This document shows, piece by piece, positions 11,818-22,818 of a stretch of DNA of 64,000 bases. A model generated the notes under the pieces. That model was not told where the DNA came from. It searched no databases and saw only the letters and a program-made list of their open reading frames with translations. Position 1 is the stretch's first letter; every line of letters starts with the position of its first letter. Where the stretch lies: NCBI GenBank assembly GCA_022497155.1, contig MU385743.1, positions 186,001 through 250,000 on the forward strand, written 5' to 3'. This DNA comes from Whalleya microplaca (Eukaryota; Ascomycota; Sordariomycetes; Xylariales; Xylariaceae). A program made the position numbers and the translations under genes.

Positions 11818-14454
11818 ATCAGGATACACGTCTCTCTAGATAACTAAGCTTCAAGTCAACGACCTCGTTCATGTTGAGTTGAGGATCAAGGACTGGTACA
11901 GTACATATATAAGGCACGAGTAGTAGCATTGTTGTGTATATAGGTAATAGGCCATCTAGCACTCCAGAATAGCTGGACCTCAAGTCAATCAAGCCTCATT
12001 GACCTGTATTTCAACAATGCTTAGGAGCGAGTGCTACCACCTTGGGGAGTGGCATTGAGCGAGACGGATGTGAATTTAATGTGCATCTACTTGGTAGCCC
12101 TCTCCCGTGGTTTTGAGGGTTGAATGACCTTCTTTGCTATCACTCTCTTCTTGCTATGGCAGACGCCATCTATCTGAACACGGGACGACTGGAGACTTCA
12201 GATATTGATGACTCCAAATTTGCGTGAACGTCGAGGCCGAGGCTGGTTGTGCTTAGGGTGACAGGTTGAGAGTGGGAGTGGTAGCAAGTCTGCTGCAACG
12301 TATATGGAGGGGTGTTTGGCTATTGTTCTCGTAAGAAATCCTCACCCATTGTGGCTGTAAATTCAAGGAAAGGAAGGTTATTTCTACATTTCATAGCTTC
12401 AAGCATCTCTATTACTATGGCGGAAGGGGAATTAACTAAGTAGATATGTTAGGTACCTTTGAAGAGACTGGAAACTTCGCAATGCTAAGTATGTTTTATC
12501 CTTGACCACAAGGTACCGTGTAAGCCTACGAAATCTTATTCATGAACGACTGATGTATACTCGTCCGCAAGACTCATACAGGTCTACGGCCGTTTGCTGC
12601 CAAACTCGTTCTATGTCTTCGTGAGTAACTCCCGTGCGCCAACATTCTAGATGGAGGTTTGGATAACTTGATAGGCCTCTTGTCGTGCCTTTCCCAAGAC
12701 CTATAAAATGCCAAGCAGCTCCACGTTGAAAAGGGGATGTATGTCAAGTCGAAATTCGGCGAAAACAGTGATATTCTAAGACTCCTTAGTAGTTTCATGA
12801 GGAAATTTACCGCGGTTTCCTGCGATATTCGGACCGAGTGTCCTTGTCCATCAGGTGAGATTTCACCTAGTGTGTATGTTATGCAAAAACCAGCAGGACT
12901 AACAGACGTTATGAGTAATATGTCTCGGCGAATGTAATTTAGGATGATTCCGTGTTCGTGGTGTTGGAAGAATTATACTGTTATACCTGTTTACGTAACC
13001 CCTGGTATAGTGCATAGGGCTCCGATGCAATCTTATAGAAAAAAAAAAGGGTCTTCAATACTAATGTTGCAATGGCCACTTGCGATGTTGTCATCGCGAT
13101 TAAACCGGGGTCATCGAAATGAACAGGATCTATCTAATCTCCAGGATAGACAAGCCCTGCTATTTGCTAGCCACTGCAAAGTCATGTTGTTCAAGACTTT
13201 TGGCCGCGTATGCTAGTTTTTAGCGATGGCATGGTTGTCTGCGAGCTTCTCGGTATCGTCATCGCATCACACATGGATTGTGCCAGTACACGTCAGCTGT
13301 CGGACCTTCGCGATAAGCTGGGTTATACTCATAGATCGGCGGTTTTATTTGCAGTTTGATCTTCAAGATCTCTTTGCGCCTATTTGGCTCGTGGCTATCT
13401 ATTATTCTTGCAGATCAGGGCTGTTAGACCCTAACAATATGTGTAGGCGGTTTAAGTTCTGTGCCCTGCCTGTCACATAAAACTTGATCAATACCTACAA
13501 ACCGTTTCTGCCATACTCTGAAAAGTGAAACGTCCGATGGTGATTATTAACTCCGGGGATCCTGCGCCAATTATTAGATCAGCTCGATGCGGAATTAACG
13601 CGGGTTCATTATCGTTGACGACGACTCTAGTTTCAACTTTTCGAACAATTCTCGGAGGCCACTGTGGACCATTCACAAGTCTCTCCGGTTCCGTGTGACT
13701 CGTCGTCCAAAGAAGCATAAAACAAATTTATCTAGCATGTAAAAATGGTTGCCGCGTCATGGCGCTTGAGTGGAGTTTCAAACAGGTTCTACATATGGTG
13801 GCCGTGAAGTGTGGGGATGTGCTATCAAGGAGGTAGATTGGCCCTTGTAGTCAAGATCAGCTCCAGCGGAACAATCTCACACCAGACGACGCTAATCACA
13901 TCGTCGGGAATAGTGTTGGTGGTGGTGCGGCTTTGTGGCCAAACGCACTAACAGTATCGACAGGTACGCTTCAGCTCTGCAGCCGAAAATGTCATGCACA
14001 TATGCATCCTTTGATTATTATTTCCCAGCTGAGTTATGACATGCATGGATATTGGACAGTAAACCTGGAACCCTCTTGCAATGTACTTGCGTTGCTCTCC
14101 GTAGTTCGGCTGGCTTACGGATGCACTCGTCTAAGTCAACGTACACAGTAAGTCAGGGATTTGATCTCCATACTGGAAATGCACCGGCCTGAGTTAAGGG
14201 ATAGATTATTGATATGTGCAAGAGATCTAGTTATGTTATTCAAAATGCCACTCACTATCAACTCCTGGAACCTGAAGTCAGTATTGTTTGTATTCCATCT
14301 CTCTTGACTCTAGAGACTCCCCTTTACAATATTTCTGGCATAGACTATCGTTGATGATATTCTCGTAATATTTATACCATTAAGCGTAATCGCCCTTTTC
14401 TTACATCAATTGTATTGCTTGAGTTAGCTCAGAGAGGCAAAAAGTTCAAGCACA

Positions 14455-15375
14455 ATGGCCTACGCTTCTAAATACACCCGAAAGCCACTTACGGACATAT
14501 TCACCAGCGACACAGATATCGATCGACGACAATGTACTCGGACAGTTCCAATGAAAGTCCTTCTACTTGGATGTGGACGAACAGGAACAGCATGTCAGTA
14601 ACTAAGTCTTTGGTCGTCTGAGTGAAAACTCTGGACTCGAGAGTGCTGACTACCTACAGCTATGAGAGCAGCGATGAAAAAGCTTGGCTACGTCGACACA
14701 TATCACATGATGAACTGCTCCATCGAGAACCCTCCCGATGCCCTCCTGTGGATGGACGCGCTACGCGCCAAATATGATGGTGTTGGGGAGCCGTTCACTC
14801 GCAAGGACTGGGACAAGCTGCTCGGCGGATCACAAGCCGTGTGCGACTGGCCTGCCTGCGCATTTGCCAAGGAGCTCATCGAGGCGTATCCAGAAGCCAA
14901 AGTCGTGCTTACGGGACGCGATATCGACTCCTGGCATGCGTCTTCGATGCGAACGGTGTACTGGCGGGCAACCGACCCCGAACTCCGCATCCTGTCACAC
15001 TTCAACTGGGCTGCCGGCATGTACTATCCTATGCTGAAGAAGTTCTTCGACTGCTTTTTCGAGGGTGACTTCCCGAACAAAGGGAAAGAGGTCTTCACGC
15101 GCCACTACGAGGAAGTCAAGAGCATGGTTCCTAAGGAGAAACTCCTCGAGTTCAGAGTTACGGAGGGCTGGGAGCCGCTGTGCAAGTTCCTGGGCGAGCC
15201 TGTGCCGAAGGACTGCTCTTTCCCCAACGTAAACGATAATAGTGACTTTATCTCTCGATCAAAACGACGGAACAGACGCCAGATGCTCAATGTCGCCGCG
15301 CAGGCTGTAGAGACACTTATGCTGATTGGCTTGATATTGTACTTGATATTCTACGTTCAGATGTCTTGGCTGTAA
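14455..15375 (+). CDS. Sulfotransferase-like P-loop protein with C-terminal membrane anchor
   Basis: Two exons (14455-14593, 14660-15375) give 284 aa; the intron 14594-14659 is GTCAGT...CAG with branch GCTGAC. Splicing joins a P-loop, LLLGCGRTGTAS, that resembles the 5'-phosphosulfate-binding loop of the fungal Sulfotransfer_4 family. Further family-like signs are LTGRDIDSWHAS (the equivalent of the 3'-phosphate site) and the region around GWEPLCKFLGEPVP. The last ~25 residues form one hydrophobic helix (about residues 258-280), which suggests a membrane-tethered enzyme. Members are often misnamed NAD-dependent epimerases; true PAPS-dependent activity is unproven for most. It is convergent with the arylsulfotransferase-like gene 456 bp downstream. 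The donor GTCAGT is non-optimal, but the P-loop is only complete with this splice. Confidence 0.85.
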
Positions 15376-15831
15376 CTGTACATGACATGAGGTTTAGAGA
15401 CTTAGACGGGTTGAATAGGGGCGTTCTGGCACTGGGTTTTACTTTCCATCATACTATTTATGCCGGTTCATTACATGTAACATAGGTACTCACCAAGGAT
15501 TATATATTTCGGATAGGTTATACATAAAAATTAGGCCCTTTCGAAGTTTTAGATTATCATCCAAAATATTCTTATTGCGATTCTAGTTGTTCATATGCGG
15601 GACCTAATACCCATCATGCGACTTGCGTCAAGGATCAAGGAAATCTTCTTTCCAGCATAAGGTTATTACTTGGCTGATGGATGACTTGCATATAAATGCT
15701 CCACATGTCGATCCGAGGGCATAGTCGCCAAGCCCTCGGAACGCACTCCACACTTGTCAATTGACTATCATAATACAATTTCTTATGAAAGGTTAAAGAC
15801 ATAGTAAATTCAATTCTAGAGTAGTCTACTG
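15376..15831. other. Convergent intergenic gap
   Basis: 456 bp between two gene ends facing each other. It is AT-rich, contains no open frame of note and presumably holds both 3' UTRs and terminators. Confidence 0.6.
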
Positions 15832-17652
15832 CTAATCTGGTACAGTCGGTATCCGCCAATATACTGTTGGTCGATTATTCCATGCTACAATCCCCATCCG
15901 CAGAAGGAGTCCGAGGACTATGACACCACCAATCACCATCGCAATTTCAGTTGTTAAGTTTTCATCATCTATGAACGTCAAGGTTTCAGTAGACAACAGC
16001 TATAGAACGTTAGCACAGGAGAATACAGAGTAAATGACTGGTCGAACTCTCACCTGTTCCTCTACAGCTGAAACGTTGAGCGGCTCACTAACGCCCAACA
16101 TGTGTCCTTCAGAATTCACAGCTACTGCTCTAAGATACTGCGAATATGACTTGCGCAACTCGAATGCAGCTTCAAAGCCTACCTTCTTCGTTCGGTTCAG
16201 TTCTCTCCAATCTTTGTCGGTAGCATTATTGTCCTGGGTGCCCTGAAGAACCCACATGGAAACTTCGGTTGCCCCGTTCCAACTCACGTAGAAGCTCCAA
16301 TTCCTTTCGCTATTCCGTCGAACGGCGGAAGAAGGTTTAGTCGTTGGAAAGCCATGCCATTCGTACTTGTACACCCTATACGATTGGATCTCTGCTTTGC
16401 CGAAGCGGCTCTCAGGTCCGAAATGCGTATCACAAAGGATTTCACCATCGCTCGCGAATTCCGTGAACGCTGCGGAGTTGCCATAGCCAAGGAGAACATT
16501 CCCGTTGGAGAGCGTTTGAAAAGACCCCTGTGAGACGCCGTGGATCTTGTGCGTGTTGAAATATTCGGTCACTACAGATACTGTCATAGCCTTTTCGTCA
16601 ATCTTGACTTTGAGACCGCGGGTATCTGCAATGTCCCGATGCACATCATCAACTCCGTTATCGAAGATAGTAATGGTGTCATTACCCGACCACCGTGCAT
16701 CGTGTTGGTAAGCAAAGTTCGTTGCAGTACCATTCGAGAGGTCCCGGAACATATTCCTCTTCCCGCCAAGAATCCAGATTACATCGCCAGTAGCGCCATC
16801 AATGTATGTCAAACTGTGCATGTAACGACTCGACGTAAGATAGTTACCCCTCGCATCTTTAGCAACACTATTCATATGGAAGAAGTCGTATGCGTGGTCG
16901 CCTTCGCCGTCGCCGCCGATATCTTTAAAGCTATCACTCAATCTCCAGTGATCCAGGGCCCGCCATTCGAACAGGGCTCGTCCAGTCTCAAGGTCGATTT
17001 CTTGGACCAAACAGTCCCATACTGGACCGACAAGATTTTTACCAACTTCCCTGAGATCTTGCTGGACTGTCTGGTAGACGGTTATCAGGGCAGTCCCGTT
17101 TTCAGTGATTCTGAAGTCATGCAAGTCCGCGTCGAGCCCGTTCGCCGCCCTGATCTCCCTGTATAAGTAGTAATATTTATCCAGCTAGCTTACGTTATTA
17201 CCAAAATACTTATAGTTATGCCAAATGACAATGTGTCTTACCATTATGATAGTCCCAGCGCCATGTCCGCCGACCGTGTCGTCCCCAGCCCAAAAAGTCA
17301 AGTATTTCTCGCCCCTATACTCCTGAACCATCAGGTTATATAGCTGTTGGCCACGCCATGGCTGAGTCCATATCAGTTCGCCGTTGCTATCGAGGATGGT
17401 GGCTTGTGGCTCTCGCGTAGCTCCGCCTCGAGGCGTCATGAAGGTATACAGTGATGTATCGCATGCTTGGCTTGATAATAACACGTCGAGTTTAGGTACC
17501 TCGAGCTCAGCAGCGGACTTGAACACCGCTAACGGGTGCGGCCCGTATGCATCATGTTCGTAGCCAAAATCATATGAACTAGCGGGAGATCCAGAAGGTG
17601 CCGCATTGGCATTGCCAACAGCGAGGACAAGAAAGGCCCATGACAACCGCAT
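15832..17652 (-). CDS. Arylsulfotransferase-like (ASST) protein, secreted and membrane anchored
   Basis: Three exons on the minus strand: 17652-17242, 17184-16054 and 15999-15832, 569 aa. Intron 1 (17241-17185) is GTAAGA...TAG; intron 2 (16053-16000) is GTGAGA...TAG with a GCTAAC branch. The start gives a signal peptide (MRLSWAFLVLAVGNANA). The body matches the fungal ASST family (PF14269), with segments such as LHDFRITENGTALITVY, FFHMNSV and FAYQHDARW expected for the beta-propeller. Bacterial ASSTs move sulfate between phenols without PAPS; the fungal substrate is unknown. Reading through intron 2 would stop early. The spliced last exon adds a transmembrane helix (IAMVIGGVIVLGLLL) and a short basic tail, so it is likely a type I surface or secretory-pathway protein. 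It is divergent from the MFS gene. Confidence 0.87.
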
Positions 17653-18535
17653 GGTAGTATTAACTTGGGGAGCCCGACTTCGACATTCCTGGAGCAAGGA
17701 CCCAAGAGAGTTTAAGATAATGAAGACCGGGAATAGCCCACATAATGAACATTTCTCGAATCTACCCCGGACGCCCGACTCCTGTGGCGGGACATGCAAC
17801 GTACAATGATACGTACATTGATTTGATTACACGTCCAATCATATCGGAGATGACTTATCTGGGAAAAATCCGCTGGTGTTCCTTGAGTGCGTACTAAAAG
17901 GGGATATCGAAACATTGCTGACGATTGACATTGTCAAGTTTCAGAGTCGGAGCCGCTACCACCTAGAGTCGGTCCCCACTCTCCTATCTGGCATTACGTC
18001 GACACGCGGCCTGGTAAGTAGGCGAGAAGATCTTTTCCAACCTCGGTGTCGGCTCCACGCCCACTCTTTTACCACTACCAATGCTAGCAGACCCAGTGCT
18101 TCATAAGCCTTCCTGCCAATATCGATGTAAGACGGCAGGCTGGTAGGCAGGCCATGTCTGCAAAACAAAACACACGACTCTGACATAACGTATGTCTTGG
18201 ATTACGGTACAGTAAACGTATGGATTTCGCTTTTCATATTTTTATGAATCGCGAGCCGCCTCCTGCAGTCCCGAGACCGCCGCCACGCGGTTAGTGATAA
18301 GGTGGACAGCACTTCGTAAGTAGCTCAAGCAAGTGGCGTGGACATCTTGCCAACGTTACTTGCCTTTTGATTCTATTCCCGACTTCGGGTTTTTGACATA
18401 GTCTTCTTAATCAAGATATGATCTAATTATCGTTTCTTTGCTTGTTTTAACTTCATTTTCTGAGTCTTTCTTTTGCATATTTTATCTTTTACTTTCCAGT
18501 TTCTCTGCAGTCGTGCTCTTAGGCTCAGTACAGCC
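17653..18535. promoter_or_regulatory. Divergent promoter region, ASST-like and MFS genes
   Basis: About 880 bp separate the two starts. A CCAAT motif lies near 17833. A pyrimidine-rich leader with possible splice acceptors precedes the MFS start (18470-18530), so a 5' UTR intron is possible. No gene is seen in it. Confidence 0.5.
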
Positions 18536-20708
18536 ATGGGAAAGCACTCAACCCAATTACACCATGCTAGAACGACGTCGATAGGCCTTCCATCCGCCGA
18601 GAAGAGAGGGGCAGAGAAGCTACCGACATCAGATGAGTCCGACTATGGAGATGAGAGTAGTGATGCTGAGTCGCTAAAACCAAAAAACGAGCTCGTGCAG
18701 CAAGATGGCCCCGTTACCTGGACTTCGCTCCCGAGGAAGGACCAATTATCAATTCTTTTCCTATGTCGTTTAGTAGATTTCTTGCAAGTTGCTTCTCTAC
18801 AGGCATATGTTTTCTTTCAACTGAAGAGCCTCGACAACACGCTCTCTGATGCTCAAATCTCAAGCCAAGCTGGCATATTACAGGGTGCTTTCACCGGCGC
18901 ACAAGTATTGACTGCGTTTCTCTGGGGTAAAGCTGCGGATGCTAGCTGGTGTGGCCGCAAGCGGGTTCTCCTTATTGGTCTCTTTGGAACAGCTGTCTCG
19001 TGCCTTGGTTATGGGTTCGCGACCAGTTTCGCATGGGCTGTATTCTGGCGGGCAGCTGGGGGCGGGATCAACGGTACAGTTGGAATAATGTAAGTCAAAG
19101 GTCTCCCAAATTACTTTATCGCTATGATAAGACGAACTAGCTAATACTATGTAGACGGACTATGATAGCAGAAATTACGGTAGAAAGAAAGTATCAATCA
19201 AGGGCATTTTTGATACTCCCTATTAGCTTCAGTGTAGCAAATACGCTAGGGCCTCGTAAGTATGCACTCTTTTAAAACAATGTGACTATTCTAATGTTAG
19301 TTCTAGTAATGGGCGGGTTACTTGCGGACCCTGCGACGACTTTGCCAGGCTTTTTCGGCGAGGGTGCTGTTTGGGGGTTCAGTTGGATTGAAAAATACCC
19401 CTATGCGCTTCCTAGCGTCCTCAATGCTATTACATTAACCGTCACGACTTTGATACTCCCTATTAGCTTCAGTGTAGCAAATACGCTAGGGCCTCGTAAG
19501 TATGCACTCTTTTAAAACAATGTGACTATTCTAATGTTAGTTCTAGTAATGGGCGGGTTACTTGCGGACCCTGCGACGACTTTGCCAGGCTTTTTCGGCG
19601 AGGGTGCTGTTTGGGGGTTCAGTTGGATTGAAAAATACCCCTATGCGCTTCCTAGCGTCCTCAATGCTATTACATTAACCGTCACGACTTTGCTCGTGTT
19701 CTTTGCTCTTGAAGAGGTAGGTTACACTTAACACGCTATCGGTTGTTCTTCTTTAGCTAACCATCGTAGACATCGAGCAAGAGGAAAGACAAGGTCGACA
19801 TCGGTTTACGAATTGTAAATAAGATTAAAAGCATCTTATTCCGAAGACCTGTTGCCCAAGAAGGCTACTTAAAGGTTCATGCCTGGGATCGACCAGACAG
19901 CCCGTTAGAAGAAAAGGAGAACGAGGACGTCGCTCCTATTATGCAGCAGCCGAAACAACCAAGAAATACCCTGCCGTTCAGCCGCGTATGGACGCGGAAT
20001 GTTATCTTTACACTAATTACAGAAGCATTCTATGACTTCCAACTCGGTGCCTTCACTAACCTATGGACTCTCTTCCTATCTACACCCCGCTCTTCAGCTG
20101 AGGAGGCGTTATCTCGCTCGCTCCCTTGGATATTCACGGGCGGCCTGGGTATGCCAGCGGCCACAGTCGGCGTCGCGACCTCTATCCTAGGTATTCTAGG
20201 CATGGCCCTCCAGATCTTCCTGTATCCGCCAGTACACGCCCGTCTAGGCACATTGCGCGGTTTCCGATGGTTTCTGCTGCTGTTCCCTGTCGCATACTTC
20301 CTCGCGCCGTACCTCGCGGTCCTGCCCTCATCTTCCGAGTCGCCGGAGCCCGCTTCCGGCCCCGTGGTCTGGATCTACATGGCCCTGGTCCAATTACTCC
20401 AAGTTATGGCGCGCACTATCACGCTGCCGGCCAGCATCATCTTGTTGAACAACTGTAGCCCCCACCCCAGCGTGTTAGGCCTTGTTCATGGTTTGGGGCA
20501 GAGCGTCTCGGCTGGCTTTCGGACGGTCGGACCTGTTGTTGGCGGATGGTGGTACGGAGAGGGTTTGGAGATTGGGATGGTGGGGGCGAGCTGGTGGGCT
20601 GTGGCGTTTGTCTCGGCTTTGGGCTGCGCGGCTGCGATGTTTATCTATGAGGGGAGTGGGCATGAGATATTCCTCGAAGGCGAGGAGGATGAGGCATTGA
20701 TAGAATAA
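18536..20708 (+). CDS. MFS transporter (ZIFL/YCR023C-like DHA family), with internal duplication
   Basis: Five exons as read: 18536-19089, 19155-19255, 19301-19495, 19541-19716, 19770-20708, giving 654 aa. The N-terminus is a hydrophilic acidic tail; then come LPRKDQLSILFLCRLVDFLQ (TM1), the MFS A-motif region GKAADASWCGRKRVLL and an EITVERKYQSRAF loop. The second half (from 19941) holds further helices ending in an acidic tail. The pattern is that of fungal DHA-type proton antiporters related to yeast YCR023C and plant ZIFL1; the substrate cannot be read from sequence. Exon 3 and its intron are an exact copy of neighbouring sequence (240-bp tandem duplication), adding 65 residues and two extra helices to a family that is normally about 590 aa with 12 helices. 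I chose the ATG at 18536 over an in-frame one at 18473 because of its context. Confidence 0.88.
19209..19692 (+). repeat. Perfect 240-bp tandem duplication inside the MFS gene
   Basis: Bases 19209-19448 are repeated without a single difference at 19449-19688. A 4-base microhomology (TTTG) at the junction continues to 19692. Each unit holds the end of one exon, a complete 45-nt intron (19256-19300; 19496-19540) and most of the next exon. Because 240 minus 45 is 195, the frame is kept. Confidence 0.97.
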
Positions 20709-20961
20709 TTTCACACATTCGTTACTATTAGATATACCCTCAATCTGCTTAATTGTTTTATAGACTTGATAAATCAAACTGATGTCTTCGAGTTGAGATA
20801 TAGGGTTTGACTTACCATGATGCGCGGGCTTACCTGAAACCTTCCATGTCTTTTAGAACTCATCAGCTTAGGGATGACCTAGTGTATATAAGCGGTGATA
20901 GCTTCAAAACTACTTATGAGTGCTATGAAATTGGCTTGCCATGAAATACTTCTCATTTCCT

Positions 20962-22268
20962 TCATTGGACTGGATTCTGCCACTGTTTCCAGCTAATCCA
21001 TGCTTGAAATATGGTTACTGCGAGACTCAGAATCCCAAGTAGGATAGCAATCAGCACTCCTATTAACCCTACTAACATGACATACCGCGCACCGCTCTTG
21101 CGCTCGAGCCAATTTTCTAGCACTCCTCGCGGTGTGGGATCCTCAAGTTCATCGTATAACTTCATCAGTCGAGTACCCCAGTATTCATATCGAATCGTCT
21201 CTCCCTCGTGGGGTTGCCAGGATGACGCATCCACATGACAGTTGTCTGGATCAAACTTGTTATTGGCTATAAGCGAACGAAGGATGGATTGAGACTCTGG
21301 CTCAATAGGGAATAAGACATATTTCAGGGTGTTTAAGGTCTCCAGTGCAAGTTCAATCGGTAAGCTAACGTGTCTTAACAGTGTTAGAATTATCGCATGT
21401 GAGGAAATTTAGGGGGTTATCAAGCAAGTTAAGAGAAAGAATGGGAACCAGCATGGTAATGTCTAGAAACTTACTGATATGTTGATGATTCAGACTTCCC
21501 CTGTATGTTCTGGTATTGATAGCTACTTATATGCTCCTTTAAAACACTTGTGTAGTGATATACTGCAATCGTCCCACTTCCCTCGTCTAGAAGTAGGTGG
21601 TTCCTGAAATCGTTTGTTGGTATCACTTTTAGTTTCGCAATTTTCTTCAGCCGCTTCGCTGTTATAGAAGCTGGTGGCAACTTGATGCTAGGGGATGTAT
21701 CCTCTGATCCGAATGAAACTTGGTTCTGCTTAGGGATTGCCGAATTAATGAATTGGTTGAACGACTGGTCACTGCGCCAGATAATAGGTTGTGATCCCGC
21801 CTCCAGTAGTCCATCAGATTGGCCTTCCACGGAGCATTGTAGCATGGTCATAACCCGAGTAGCGAGGCTGAAAGCTCTATTCTGGTCATTGGATGGAACA
21901 CTCTGTGAGTTTGATGACATATAGCGGCCGAAGTGCTCCGCAGTGAGTTGCAAGCGCGGCTTATCCGCGTTATTCTTGATGTATTTGATTATTTTCCGTA
22001 GATCGCCGTGAGTTCTCAAAGCCGGGAATGAACCACCTGTAAGCTCTGGCACATAATAAGCCGTTACCTCTTTATAGAAGTCGAAGAACGGGGTCAGAAC
22101 CTTTGCCCTTTGGCATAAACACTTGAGGTTCTCGAGTTGTTGTCGGCAATCCCGCTCCTTGGTCCAATCAGAACATGGTTTCCAGTGCCATAGTACATCA
22201 CATAGGCTCGCGAGATCATCTCGGGTCACCTTTGATAGGGGGTACAAAGTCTCGAATGATGCCAACAT
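20962..22268 (-). CDS. Uncharacterised fungal protein with C-terminal transmembrane helix
   Basis: Two exons (22268-21475 and 21364-20962) give 398 aa; intron 21474-21365 is GTAAGT...TAG with a TCTAAC branch site, 110 nt long. An AAG acceptor nine bases earlier would also keep the frame. The N-terminal ~260 residues are mostly helical and soluble-looking, with no enzymatic motif. The second exon ends with a conserved-looking stretch (WLERKSGARYVMLVGLIGVL) running into a membrane helix and an aromatic tail (FQAWISWKQW). This layout is familiar from a large family of lineage-expanded hypothetical proteins of filamentous ascomycetes, often in accessory regions, with no known function. It is divergent from the protease-like gene, 550 bp between starts. 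The start is the first ATG in frame and could be internal. Confidence 0.7.
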
Positions 22269-22818
22269 AATTTCCAACTAGGCTAAGACCCAGGACATAA
22301 CGAGAGACTGAACACCAACATACGGAGCTTTAAGTGGCGTGTAGAGAAGAGTGGAAATGGGGACCTTATTTTCCTAGACGAAGCTCTCTGTCCGAGGGCA
22401 AGCGATTACTGTGGTTGAAGATCAGGTTTGAGGCTACGGCTAGAAATAGTGACGCAGAGTGCCATTTAGGCAGCTTACGCCCCAACACGGGAGCTATAGA
22501 CTTGTAGCTATCTGTAAAAATCTATTATATCATTGCTGACAGGACAAATAGCCTGCCTCCAATCAACCCCGCTCATGCAGCCACGCAGGAGACCCAAATG
22601 ACCGAAGAGGCCAATGAGATGTTTATGCAATAGCATCGCCTGGGGGCTGAGTTTTGCCTACCCAAAGTTCGTAAACAAGGCATACAACTGCACATAATAT
22701 TCAGGTAAGTTTGTACCTGGTTATCAGACCACCTTCAATCACTTTCAGTCCTGGAATTCATTGAATCCTGCCTATAATCATTCAACTCAGTATGGCAGCA
22801 TGAACTGAGGCCTCAAAA
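22269..22818. promoter_or_regulatory. Divergent intergenic region
   Basis: 550 bp between two starts pointing away from each other. No open frame or recognisable element apart from AT-rich stretches; it presumably holds both promoters. Confidence 0.5.

Larger units (their letters stand above)
9883..14454. other. Long intergenic region after apsA
   Basis: About 4.6 kb without a supportable gene. The first 1.5 kb is probably the 3' UTR and terminator of the apsA-like gene and is full of simple repeats (T runs at about 9690 and 10091, CAAT, AAGC, GTAGAT and GT tracts). From 11.5 to 14.4 kb there are only short open frames on both strands (60-90 codons) with no motif, signal peptide or conserved pattern that I recognise. 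CCAAT boxes or other promoter elements for the next gene were not identified with confidence. Confidence 0.6.
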
